From CAZGMN01 sp964645765 (GTDB lineage Bacteria > Acidobacteriota > Aminicenantia > Aminicenantales > Aminicenantaceae), in contig CAZYBE010000029.1 of NCBI GenBank assembly GCA_964645765.1, positions 1 through 37,923 on the forward strand: a stretch of DNA of 37,923 bases. Reading direction: 5' to 3'. Position numbers and translations under genes: made by a program. Below the pieces are notes generated by a model. That model ran no database searches, was not told where the DNA came from, and saw only the letters and a list, made by a program, of their open reading frames with translations. Below are positions 9,201-15,398 of the stretch, piece by piece; positions within the stretch are counted from its first letter, which is position 1; the number at the start of each line of letters is the position of its first letter.

Positions 9201-9314
9201 AGCTCAACCATCTTTATCCTGATCATCATCCCCATCTTCTATTTCTACGGGGATAGAATCCGCTTCTGGGCTCAAGAGAAAATCCTAGAGTTCTTAAAGG
9301 CCCTGAAGGGCTGA
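6234..9314 (+). CDS. RND-family efflux transporter (RND2), partner of RND1
   Basis: A 1026-aa RND transporter beginning FFIDRPVATAMVYLALLALG, with the usual two-fold arrangement of TM1, periplasmic loop and TM2-6. The TM4 motif is GFGMFVDNAIVVFEN, keeping D398 but having Asn at the second position where RND1 has Asp-Asp; the second half has GGIVVNNSILVVDNINH. The weakened proton relay relative to RND1 resembles the division of labour reported for heteromeric MdtB/MdtC, where the subunits are not equivalent; that parallel is inference. Translation starts at the ATGA overlap with RND1. The gene ends 47 bases before the ECF sigma gene, and that gap contains the sigma promoter. Substrate and adaptor proteins are not identifiable here. 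Confidence 0.92.
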   Translation: MKFFIDRPVATAMVYLALLALGVYSYLNTPLELVPEESYPRVFIRTRWPGAPPEVIQTQVTAPLEEVAANVKGVRKITSTSQINSSIITLEFDPKTNMEFSTLALREEIAKIREKLPYGVRPEVQPYIPEDFSVKPLLNYTISGNYSLQKLREIVKDRLEFGIGAIKGVASARISGGSDPELRIIMDEKKLKAYDIHPYEISYALSQRLQTYPAGRVKDGSQEFIFKVSDAVNKTRELSETIISYSGNNPLKLKDLAQLVPSYTDIYEIRRINGQPTVTLTILKEPGTNTLKVVREVKAKLEQVKKELPSDLIFRIVNDESKEVRKNLNNLYLLATIITVIVFIMIFIVLRSLKPSLLILSSILFSVVITFNLIYIFKISMNVLTLGALALGFGMFVDNAIVVFENTLRLREKGLSPLQAALQAPKEVFVAVLASTLTTISVFFAFAYFQGRLRMYYLPLAIVISSALSASLLVSFSLIPALSPGLIKRPRKLREEKFRGSFEKFLKFTLRHPLEIICIVIAILYGTYRWFKAEVTIGEFFHWYSEQSLSVYVRMPPGTEIETIDGVIKKFEARALEADYEKEMNTSVSAEYALITITFPPEIEYSYRPYLLKEQLIQLATQFAGINISISGFDPQSYYSSGLGSGTYYESNIKFYGYNLKKLGEITSELAQTLKKNPRIKDWRITSSRYGWWGEDSFEYILKIDNEAMRKYNIDPRYLYSHFSSLVRGTFGIPLKAKIEGKETNISIKFPKTESMDINTLLNSLIKTPGGEYLRLKEITILQEKLIASSIDRENQQFQQTVAWEFRGPSKAADNYKKAIFSSLRLPPGFSATLGEEWRWMTEQEKGQIKFAIIFSLIIIFMILAALYESLIQPFIVMLAVPLELIGVFLAFIIAGYPFDSSGYVGVILLGGIVVNNSILVVDNINHKRKQGVPLLEAVLKGTRERVRPIFMTTSTTVFGILPMLLIKLEVGKRQIWSSLALCTAGGLVSSTIFILIIIPIFYFYGDRIRFWAQEKILEFLKALKG

Positions 9315-9319
9315 CCAAC

Positions 9320-9347
9320 GGAACTTTTTCTCTGGAAACTTCGTCTA
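9320..9347 (+). promoter_or_regulatory. ECF-type (sigmaE-like) promoter of the sigma gene
   Basis: GGAACTT (9320-9326), a 16-base spacer, then GTCTA (9343-9347) fits the ECF sigma consensus closely. It lies wholly in the 47-bp gap between RND2 and the sigma gene, about 15 bases before the GTG start. Autoregulation of the ECF sigma factor is therefore likely. Confidence 0.65.
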
Positions 9348-9361
9348 CAATGGTGAATTGA

Positions 9362-9922
9362 GTGCAGATCGATAACATCGTCAAGGAATGCCTGGACGGC
9401 AGCGAAGGAGCATGGCGTATGCTGATGAATGCTTATTCCAAGAGGATATTCAACATGGCTTACCAGTTTGCAGGAAGCTTCGAGGAAGCTGAAGACCTGA
9501 CCCAGGATATTTTTCTCAAGCTTTACAGCGTTCTCTCCAAATACGACTTCAAGAAGGATTTCAGCGCCTGGCTCCTTACTCTGAGCAAGAACTACCTCAT
9601 CGACCAGTATCGAAAGACAAAGTGGGAAAAGAAAACAAGGGATGAATTTGATGAGCATCTCCTCGCCTCAGACACAAAAGAGAACCCTGAGATTGGGCTT
9701 ATGAAGGAAGAAAATAAGAGGACACTCTGGAGCGCCCTGAAGAGCCTTCCCTCTGAAATGCGGATCACGGTCATCCTCAGGGACATCCAGGGAAAAAGCT
9801 ACGAAGAGGTGGCAGAAATCATGAGCCTCCCTCTGGGAACGGTCAAATCCCGTATCAACAGGGGAAGGCTCCAGCTGGCTAAAATCCTCAAGGAAAAAAA
9901 GGAGATAGAAGATGAAGTGTGA
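9362..9922 (+). CDS. ECF-family RNA polymerase sigma-70 factor
   Basis: This 186-aa protein has region 2 (RIFNMAYQFAGSFEEAEDL, then a Q-D-I-F-L-K helix and the FSAWLLTLSKNYLIDQYRK stretch) and region 4 (LPSEMRITVILRDIQGKSYEEVAEIM followed by the helix-turn-helix PLGTVKSRINRGR). Region 3 is absent, as in ECF sigma factors. The only workable start is GTG at 9362: an in-frame ATG at 9350 is closed by TGA directly before the GTG. The stop overlaps the anti-sigma gene by 11 bases, the usual coupling for a sigma/anti-sigma pair. The promoter just upstream suggests self-activation. The RND genes upstream and the membrane/toastrack genes downstream are the likely regulon. Confidence 0.95.
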   Translation: MQIDNIVKECLDGSEGAWRMLMNAYSKRIFNMAYQFAGSFEEAEDLTQDIFLKLYSVLSKYDFKKDFSAWLLTLSKNYLIDQYRKTKWEKKTRDEFDEHLLASDTKENPEIGLMKEENKRTLWSALKSLPSEMRITVILRDIQGKSYEEVAEIMSLPLGTVKSRINRGRLQLAKILKEKKEIEDEV

Positions 9923-10409
9923 AAAAATCGAAGAACTCTTATCTCCTTATTTGGAGAATGAGCTTAGCCCAGAAGAAAAAAAGCTTGTTCAGGAGCATCT
10001 TGAATCCTGCAAGGAGTGCCGGATTCTCTTTTCCTCTCTGGGTGAAGCACAACGGTCCCTGTCTCGTTTTCCAGAGCTTGAGGTGAGTGAGAGCTTATTG
10101 GGCCGCCTCTATTCGATTCCAGCCAAAAAGAAAAGATTCAGGCTGAGTTTCGATTTTCTGCTCCGCCCCTCTCTTCAGCCTGTTCTGGCTGCAGCGACAA
10201 TTTTCCTGACTCTCATCTCGTTCTATGCTTTCAACCCGAACAGAAAAGCCATCGATAAATCGGTCGACCGCCAGTTTCACCTCGGGCTGAACAAGGTGGA
10301 AAAGCTATACGCCAAGGCAGAATCCTTCACCAGCAGCCTTGGTGAATACAAGGATAATATTCTCGTTTCTCTCAAAAACATGAAAATTTTTGGAGGAACT
10401 GAAAAATAA
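9912..10409 (+). CDS. Zinc-binding (ZAS) membrane anti-sigma factor
   Basis: This 165-aa protein has the anti-sigma zinc-finger pattern at its N-terminus: C3, then H29-x3-C33-x2-C36 (QEHLESCKECR). One transmembrane helix spans about residues 89-107 (PVLAAATIFLTLISFYAF), leaving about 58 residues outside. It would hold the sigma factor at the membrane and release it on an envelope or redox signal. Translation overlaps the sigma gene by 11 bases, supporting stoichiometric production. The C-terminal part (SVDRQFHLGLNKVEKLYAKAE) has no recognisable sensor fold. The inducing signal is unknown. Confidence 0.92.
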   Translation: MKCEKIEELLSPYLENELSPEEKKLVQEHLESCKECRILFSSLGEAQRSLSRFPELEVSESLLGRLYSIPAKKKRFRLSFDFLLRPSLQPVLAAATIFLTLISFYAFNPNRKAIDKSVDRQFHLGLNKVEKLYAKAESFTSSLGEYKDNILVSLKNMKIFGGTEK

Positions 10410-10435
10410 ATTCTTTATAAATATGGAGGTATGAA

Positions 10436-10930
10436 ATGGAAGAAAAAGGTGTTGTCAAAAGATCACCTAGATCTCCAGTCTTAGCGGGATTCCTTTCTCT
10501 TTTCCCTGGAATCGGCGCCATCTACAACGGGCAGGTTTACAAAGGGTTTTTGTTCATCATCATCTTTGCCGGGCTAATTACATTACAAGATCGTGGAGAA
10601 ATCCAGCCTTTTGTCGGATTGCTGCTGCCCGCGTTCATTATCTACACCATCATCGATGCTGTCCAGACTGCAAATAGAATAAACATGAGATCTGCTGGCG
10701 GGGAAGAAGTGGAGAGGATAAAAGAAGAGCTCCCTCAGGTTGTAAAAACCGGCTCCATTTTCTGGGGATTGATCCTGCTAGCCCTGGGAGTCATTCTCCT
10801 TCTTGCCAATTTTGACGTTATCGACTACGACACCCTTTTTGACTTCTGGCCTGTTCTGGTCATCATCCTCGGCCTGAAGCTCGTTTATAATTATGTGATT
10901 AGGAAGAACAACAAAGGTCAAGGAGAATAA
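10436..10930 (+). CDS. TM2-like / DUF5668 (LiaI-LiaF-TM) membrane protein
   Basis: The 164-aa protein has a hydrophobic hairpin in its first half (residues about 14-62, with FPGIGAIYNGQVYKGF, like TM2 or B-box-less membrane proteins) and a DUF5668/LiaI-LiaF-TM unit in the second half (SIFWGLILLALGVILLLANF, then FDFWPVLVIILGLKLVYNY). A strong GGAGGT precedes the ATG at 10436 by 5 bases; an out-of-frame ATG overlaps the site and is not used. The gene follows the anti-sigma factor by 26 bases and precedes a second, shorter DUF5668 gene by one base. Such domains occur with PspC/LiaF envelope-stress systems, which fits the operon. The exact function is unknown. Confidence 0.8.
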   Translation: MEEKGVVKRSPRSPVLAGFLSLFPGIGAIYNGQVYKGFLFIIIFAGLITLQDRGEIQPFVGLLLPAFIIYTIIDAVQTANRINMRSAGGEEVERIKEELPQVVKTGSIFWGLILLALGVILLLANFDVIDYDTLFDFWPVLVIILGLKLVYNYVIRKNNKGQGE

Positions 10931-10931
10931 A

Positions 10932-11141
10932 ATGGCAAGACACAGAAGAAAAGACGCACTGGCCTGGGGGCTTATCCTGATTGTCCTGGGCATCATCTTC
11001 TTGCTCGCCAATATCGGAGTCACACGCTGGGATGTCTGGGATTTCATTGTCCGGCTCTGGCCGCTGGCCCTCATCATCTGGGGAGCCTGGAAGCTCTATT
11101 TCGGAATAAAAGAGAGGAAAGAAGAAGAAAAAGGTGAATAG
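10932..11141 (+). CDS. Small DUF5668 (LiaI-LiaF-TM-like) membrane protein
   Basis: A 69-aa protein that is essentially one DUF5668 unit: basic N-terminus (ARHRRKD), helix ALAWGLILIVLGIIFLLANIG, short link, helix LWPLALIIWGAWKLYFG, charged tail. It closely resembles the C-terminal half of the gene before it, so the two probably arose by duplication of this unit. An AAGGAG site ends the previous gene and drives the ATG at 10932. It is likely an inner-membrane partner of the toastrack protein encoded next, as fused LiaF proteins carry both parts on one chain. That pairing is inferred from domain architecture. Confidence 0.85.
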   Translation: MARHRRKDALAWGLILIVLGIIFLLANIGVTRWDVWDFIVRLWPLALIIWGAWKLYFGIKERKEEEKGE

Positions 11142-11149
11142 AGCTTGAG

Positions 11150-12448
11150 ATGAAAGCCAAAGAGATTATTCTCCTGATTCTCATTGTTGTCGGCGGCGTC
11201 TTCCTCTACCATGCCCAAACCGGGAAGCTCGACGTCGCTTTTGGAATCGACGGCCATTTCCTTTTCCCTCTTCACCAGTTTAAATACGAAGAATACATGC
11301 AGCTTCAGCCGCCCTTCCCTTCCCGGCTGCAGGTTATCAACGCCCACGGCAACGTTGAAATCCAGGGAGCCGATGAGCAAAGGATGACCATCTCTTTCCA
11401 GAAAAAAATCTGGAGGAGAAAAGAAAAGCAAGCCAAAGAAGTCTCGGATGCGCTCAAAATATCTGTTCAAAAAGACTCAAGCGAGCTCCTCATCACGACC
11501 AACCGCGATGAGTTCAGAAAAAGAAATTTTGAAACAAGCTTTATTATCTTTCTTCCAAAGAGCATGGAGGTTGATGTCGAAAATTCCCACGGCTTGGTCA
11601 AAGTCCTTAATGCTGGAAGCACAGATATCACCAACCCTCACGGCAAAGTTATCGTTTCTCAGGTCCAGGGAGAGGTCGTCATCAAAAATAGCTATGAGGA
11701 TGTTGAAATCAAAAATGTCCAGGCCGGATGCCGGATAGAAAGCAAACATTCAACTGTATTGGTAAGCAATGTTGGAGGAAAAGCAGAGGTTTTCCATGTT
11801 CATGGCCATGTCCATCTGGAAGACATCTCTCAGGAGGTCAAGGTCGAAGGCTTCCACAGCGAAGTTTTCGGCCAAAATCTGGGAGGAGCTTTGGAAATTA
11901 CGACTTCTTATGAGAAGGTTACTCTTTCTGATGTCGGGCCGGCAAAAATCAATTGCCGCCATTCTCCTGTCGAAGTCGATGGGGCAAGAGATTTCGTGGA
12001 CATCACCGACAATTACAGCACAGTTAGAGTCAGCAATCTCCAGGGCAATCTCGTTGTCGACGGCAGAAATTTAAAAATCTACGGAAAAAAAGTTGTCGGG
12101 CAGGAAATCTCTGTCGCCTCTTCCTATGAGAATATCGAACTAACGGATTTCTCAGGCAAGACGACAATAAAAAATTCCCACGGGGAAATCTCCCTCCAGC
12201 CTCTCCCCCTGACCCATCCGCTCGAGGTAAAAGGCGAATACGCGAATATCCGCCTTTACTGGCCCAGTGGAGGAAAATACCCGATCGAAGCCAAAGCCAA
12301 AAACGGGGAAATAAAGTGGAAGCTCCCGGTCAAGCTTTCCTTTCATGAGGAAAACAGGTTTTCGACCATTAAAGCCTTTCTCGAGGAGACAGGCGCTCCT
12401 TCTATTTTTCTCAGCACAAGCTACGGAACAATCTGGGTCGGAGAGTAA
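11150..12448 (+). CDS. DUF4097 'toastrack' beta-helix envelope protein
   Basis: The 432-aa protein starts with a hydrophobic segment (IILLILIVVGGVFLYHAQTG, about residues 5-24), either a signal anchor or an uncleaved signal. The remainder is a long series of short beta-strand turns with recurring N-x-H/Y-G and 'SYE' elements (VENSHGLVKV, VIKNSYEDVEI, ITTSYEKVTL, SSYENIEL, IKNSHGEISL). This is the periodicity of DUF4097/DUF2807 right-handed beta-helix proteins. It should face the periplasm. Toastrack domains accompany LiaI-LiaF-TM and PspC modules in envelope-stress systems, matching the two DUF5668 genes just upstream. It is the last gene of the ECF operon; a promoter for the next gene starts 18 bases after its stop. 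Its last 14 codons are duplicated in decayed form at 12917-12961. Confidence 0.82.
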   Translation: MKAKEIILLILIVVGGVFLYHAQTGKLDVAFGIDGHFLFPLHQFKYEEYMQLQPPFPSRLQVINAHGNVEIQGADEQRMTISFQKKIWRRKEKQAKEVSDALKISVQKDSSELLITTNRDEFRKRNFETSFIIFLPKSMEVDVENSHGLVKVLNAGSTDITNPHGKVIVSQVQGEVVIKNSYEDVEIKNVQAGCRIESKHSTVLVSNVGGKAEVFHVHGHVHLEDISQEVKVEGFHSEVFGQNLGGALEITTSYEKVTLSDVGPAKINCRHSPVEVDGARDFVDITDNYSTVRVSNLQGNLVVDGRNLKIYGKKVVGQEISVASSYENIELTDFSGKTTIKNSHGEISLQPLPLTHPLEVKGEYANIRLYWPSGGKYPIEAKAKNGEIKWKLPVKLSFHEENRFSTIKAFLEETGAPSIFLSTSYGTIWVGE

Positions 12449-12466
12449 ATAAAAAAAAATTATTGC

Positions 12467-12495
12467 TTGATAAACAAAAAGCTTCTTTCTATACT
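12467..12495 (+). promoter_or_regulatory. Sigma-70 promoter of the PilZ gene
   Basis: TTGATA (12467-12472), a 17-base spacer and TATACT (12490-12495) form a near-consensus housekeeping promoter 45 bases before the PilZ start. It shows that the PilZ gene is transcribed independently of the preceding ECF operon. Confidence 0.7.
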
Positions 12496-12540
12496 ATACC
12501 TCTTAAATCGAATCCTTAATATCTTTATAAGGAAGAGATC

Positions 12541-12906
12541 ATGACAGAACAAAAATCTGGAACCGAGAAGCGCCGTTATCCAAGGTCTAAGCCACCTGTT
12601 TTATACAAGCCCGCTAAAATCATCGGACAAAAGCACCAAGTTCCAGACATCAGCCTTGGAGGCATGAGGATTTTCAGCAACAAATACTACGCGGTAGGAC
12701 AAACTTTAAATGTCGAACTCTCTCTTCCCAGCGGGCTAACTGGAGCATCCATCACCCGTGTTGTCTGGGTAGATGCTTATCCTAAGGATTCATCCGCACC
12801 TTATGAACTCGGCCTTGAGTTCATTTATTTGCCCTTTGGCGCCGCTAGGGAACTCGAGTCTGTGATTAAAGATTCTCTTTCCTCAAAACAGAAAGCTGAA
12901 AACTGA
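12541..12906 (+). CDS. PilZ-domain c-di-GMP-binding protein
   Basis: A stand-alone 121-aa PilZ protein. Both ligand motifs are intact: RRYPR (R11 to R15, the RxxxR motif) and D36-x-S38-x-x-G41 in PDISLGGMRIF. The rest (GQTLNVELSLPSG, ITRVVWVDAYP, YELGLEFIYLP) follows the PilZ barrel. It should bind cyclic di-GMP in the cytosol and act on motility, exopolysaccharide or another output. The partner is not evident here because no diguanylate cyclase or pilus gene is in the window. The ATG has an AAGGAAG site. It lies between the intact and the decayed copies of the DUF4097 3' end, so it may be an insertion into an older duplicated locus. Confidence 0.92.
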   Translation: MTEQKSGTEKRRYPRSKPPVLYKPAKIIGQKHQVPDISLGGMRIFSNKYYAVGQTLNVELSLPSGLTGASITRVVWVDAYPKDSSAPYELGLEFIYLPFGAARELESVIKDSLSSKQKAEN

Positions 12907-12916
12907 GAATCCCTGC

Positions 12917-12961
12917 ATCTTTCTCAGCACAAGCCAGAGAACAATCTGGATTGAAGAATAG
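12917..12961 (+). pseudogene. Decayed copy of the DUF4097 gene's last 15 codons
   Basis: These 45 bases match the end of the DUF4097 gene (12404-12448) at 36 of 45 positions without gaps. They read in the same frame to a stop: IFLSTSQRTIWIEE here against IFLSTSYGTIWVGE in the intact gene. No start or upstream coding remnant is present, since the PilZ stop is at 12904-12906. It is a relic of a second toastrack copy or a recombination scar. Confidence 0.7.
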
Positions 12962-12971
12962 AGTGGGGGGG

Positions 12972-13862
12972 CTATTTTTTGAGGGAGTAAATCTTCTCCA
13001 TCAAACAGCCGTTGATCTTGATATTGAAATAAGAAATGGCGTTTGTCAGGTCCTTCTTGTACTTTGTGACATAACGGACAAAATTCGCTTCCTTCTTAAA
13101 CCGCAGCAGGTTCTCAAACTCTGACACCTCATCATGAAGCTCAATCAGAAAGTGATTGACGCTTCGGTATTGAGCATTGATGTCGATCAAATCTTTGGCT
13201 GTGAGCTTATCGAATTCCAGGTAAGGAGGAAGGGATTGAAGGATTAAAGAGCTTTCGTTGCGCAGTTCGTTGACAGATTCCTTTATTTCCTGGAAAAAGG
13301 ACTTATGCTCCAGAGGATCTTTCAATTTCTCCTCTGCCTTATCGAGCAAGATTTCATACTGGTCTTTCAAGGAAGCGATTAATTCTTTTATACCCAGATA
13401 CTTTCTCTTGAAATGAAAAAGGTCGATAAAGTCCCTGCCGATATAAATCTTGTCATTGTAATTGGTCAATAATTCCCGGGCAGAATGAGTATAAAAATTT
13501 ATCTCGAATCGCCTCCCGCCCGAATCCTTCTCCCTTAGCCTGGCTAAAACAAGAAAATTGTTCTGCTCGATGAAATAGCTGTTCACCACCAGGAGCACAG
13601 AGTAAGTCGCCAAATTCTGAATGATACATTCCCTGAGGTAGTCAAGAAGATTCTCACTCTTGCTGATAAAGTCACTGATGGCCTCATTAGGAGTGGGGGT
13701 GATAATAGAATAAGAAGGAGAAAGGAGATAGAGAACAGGGCCTGTGCCCAGTTCGAGATAGAGATTCTTTAAAGCATTCTGATGAAGGTCGTCGAGGTGA
13801 ACGGACCGCAGCTCAGGCAGGCTTTTGAAATCAAGCTTTGCCAGCTCCTCGACTTCGTTCAT
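12972..13862 (-). CDS. Conserved-looking hypothetical protein, helical, cytosolic
   Basis: I do not recognise this 296-aa protein. The start is taken at ATG 13862 (MNEVEELAKLDFKSL) because a GGGAAGG site sits 7 bases before it; a longer frame reaching 13901 lacks a ribosome site. There is no signal peptide or membrane helix. The N-terminal 120 residues look mixed alpha/beta (LYLELGTGPVLYLLSPSYSI, NLATYSVLLVVNSYFIEQ). The second half is long charged helices with coiled-coil character (LIASLKDQYEILLDKAEEKL, then QEIKESVNELRNE). The gene lies convergent with pilZ, with only the toastrack relic between them. Codon use looks like the neighbours. A signalling or scaffold role would be guesswork. 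Confidence 0.7.
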   Translation of the reverse strand: MNEVEELAKLDFKSLPELRSVHLDDLHQNALKNLYLELGTGPVLYLLSPSYSIITPTPNEAISDFISKSENLLDYLRECIIQNLATYSVLLVVNSYFIEQNNFLVLARLREKDSGGRRFEINFYTHSARELLTNYNDKIYIGRDFIDLFHFKRKYLGIKELIASLKDQYEILLDKAEEKLKDPLEHKSFFQEIKESVNELRNESSLILQSLPPYLEFDKLTAKDLIDINAQYRSVNHFLIELHDEVSEFENLLRFKKEANFVRYVTKYKKDLTNAISYFNIKINGCLMEKIYSLKK

Positions 13863-14132
13863 GATGCATCCTTCCCTTATTTTTCGAGAGAATAGTATCA
13901 CCAGGAAATAAAAAAATCAACCCTGTTTTTCTGATTGTAAGCATCCTAAATTCCGTGATAATCATAAAATTGTGGAATGGGGTCCTGTCACGGCATGCTC
14001 CCCGTCCGTCCTCGCTGCACCCATCCCCCCGTGGAGAACCCCTGCAGCTGCGGGCGTTGCGGGGAGCATGCCGTGCCACCCCGCTGTCAATCATTGGCCC
14101 TCACGGAATTTAGGATGCTTCCTTTTTGATCT
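13863..14132. other. Intergenic region between lipM and the hypothetical gene
   Basis: The 270-bp gap is mostly filled by the 182-bp palindromic element at 13939-14120. The rest is the AT-rich leader of the hypothetical gene. Short open frames here cross the palindrome and lack ribosome sites, so I call no gene. Confidence 0.7.
13939..14120. repeat. 182-bp imperfect palindrome with perfect 20-bp terminal inverted repeats
   Basis: AAGCATCCTAAATTCCGTGA (13939-13958) is exactly the reverse complement of 14101-14120. A second perfect inverted pair lies inside: CACGGCATGCTCCCCG (13989-14004) against 14060-14075. Between the pairs the arms also partly match. The core is clearly more GC-rich than the flanks. 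The whole unit can fold into one long hairpin. It looks like a MITE or other foldback element; a large structured RNA or transcription end for lipM is possible. No target-site duplication is clear. Confidence 0.75.
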
Positions 14133-14951
14133 TCAGATATCCCTCGACTTCCGATTAAAAGTCCAATCTTTATTCAGGTATCGCTCTTTTTCAATGCTCG
14201 AGATAGCTCTTTTTTCAGCGTCATCAAAAATCTTTGGCCTTAATTTGACTCCAAAGAACTCAGAAATTCCAGATATGAAGTGCTCGACCGCCCAATCAAA
14301 GCTCACCGCTTTTCCCAAAGCTTGAGAAAGAGAGGTCATCCGCAACAGGCTTTCCTCCCCTTTTAGAAATGAAACAGCATTCAGAAGGCCCTCATCTTCC
14401 TCAAGCGGAATGGAACCATGCTGGATGAACCTTGAGCCAGCTCTTTTTTGGGCACTTCCTATAATTTTCTTCCCGTTGACTTCGACCTCGTTTCGAGCCG
14501 GATAGGAAAAGCAGGGAAGATTCCCTCTCAGGTAGGAGTCTGGAGGGGCGTCAGCCAGGCAGGGCTTTAATCCCATTCTCCGGAGACCTCGCATCAGAGA
14601 CTCTGAAATCAGCCGATACGAATCGATGAGCTTCGAAGTGAAGGTTTCGCCATCCGAGGAGCAGATGGAGTAGGTCACCTCCTTGTGGTGCAAGACGAGC
14701 TTTCCTCCAGTCATCCTTCTGACGATATCTACTCCCTGCTCTTCGCAATATTTTAAATCAACCACTCTCCGAATATTTTGGCTGTATCCCAGAGAAATTG
14801 TCGGCCTTTGCCAGCGATAAAAACGGACATAGGTGCAGGGCGATTCAGGAAGCGAATGGAAGAGGTAATCGTCGACAGCCATGTTCCAGGACCCCCTGAG
14901 CGGTACTCTATCGACGATGAGCAGCCACTTTTTATTCTTAGTCCTGGCCAT
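14133..14951 (-). CDS. lipM: Octanoyltransferase, LipM type (BPL/LplA/LipB fold)
   Basis: The 272-aa protein would move octanoyl groups from acyl carrier protein to lipoyl-domain proteins, the first step of lipoate synthesis in the cytosol. The fold signature is RRMTGGKLVLHHKEVTYS (residues 78-95). The block PCFSYPARNEVEVNGKKIIG carries C147 followed by the SAQKR motif, and then IQHGSIPL. This matches the Bacillus LipM pattern, in which the catalytic cysteine is near residue 150, rather than LplA, which lacks that cysteine and has an extra C-terminal domain. Length also fits LipM. A GcvH-specific lipoate ligase is the main alternative. No lipA is adjacent. tRNA-Gly lies 75 bases upstream, and the palindromic element begins 12 bases past the stop. 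Confidence 0.85.
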   Translation of the reverse strand: MARTKNKKWLLIVDRVPLRGSWNMAVDDYLFHSLPESPCTYVRFYRWQRPTISLGYSQNIRRVVDLKYCEEQGVDIVRRMTGGKLVLHHKEVTYSICSSDGETFTSKLIDSYRLISESLMRGLRRMGLKPCLADAPPDSYLRGNLPCFSYPARNEVEVNGKKIIGSAQKRAGSRFIQHGSIPLEEDEGLLNAVSFLKGEESLLRMTSLSQALGKAVSFDWAVEHFISGISEFFGVKLRPKIFDDAEKRAISSIEKERYLNKDWTFNRKSRDI

Positions 14952-15025
14952 AACTCAAGAGCCTTTCTCTATTTCCTCTGAAAAGCCCAAAATCGAAGCA
15001 GAGTTAAATTTTTAAATAAAAAATA

Positions 15026-15100
15026 TGGAGCGGGCAACGGGATTTGAACCCGCGACTCCGAGCTTGGGAAGCTCGTACTCTACCGCTGAGTTATGCCCGC
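15026..15100 (-). tRNA. tRNA-Gly (anticodon CCC), CCA encoded
   Basis: On the minus strand a full cloverleaf is visible: acceptor GCGGGCA/TGCCCGC, D-arm ACTC-AGCGGTA-GAGT, anticodon arm CGAGC-TTCCCAA-GCTCG, 5-base variable loop GAGTC, T-arm GCGGG-TTCAAAT-CCCGT, discriminator T, then a genomic CCA (15026-15028). Loop position 34-36 is CCC, so it decodes GGG. A T-rich tail follows. A 16-base near-copy of its 5' end occurs at 15987-16002. Confidence 0.96.
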
Positions 15101-15260
15101 TCACTTTCTGTTGCCCTAAAATCAGCGCAAACTAAGGTTTTTTAATCACAAAAAAGCTTCAGGTTTAAAATTTAATCTCAAACCCACCCCTTGTCAATAC
15201 GCAAACGCCTTGAAAAGAGTAGCATAGTAAAATGGGTGCATAACTTAATTAAAGGCAATT

Positions 15261-15398
15261 ACTAATACAACCGCATTAAATAACATTAAATAAAATGTCA
15301 TTGCGAGTGAAACGAAGCAATCTCAAAAGAGAAAGAGATTTCCACGCCCTTCGGGCTCACAATGACAATGTAAAAGCATTCAATGCGTATGTATTAGT
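15261..15398. mobile_element. MITE-like element, copy 1 (138 bp)
   Basis: The left end ACTAATACAACCGCATTAAA (15261-15280) is mirrored by the right end at 15378-15398, whose reverse complement reads ACTAATACATACGCATTGAA. Inside are TGTCATTGCGAG..GCAATCTC at the left and CACAATGACA at the right, a common dispersed intergenic repeat core. The same ends and core occur at 28307-28538. There is no transposase, so movement would be in trans. The right terminus overlaps the stop codon of the neighbouring minus-strand gene. Confidence 0.75.

Noticed and set aside
14133..14951. Lipoate-protein ligase LplA
   Set aside because: A cysteine at 147 in the LipM-type context and no accessory C-terminal domain favour octanoyltransferase.
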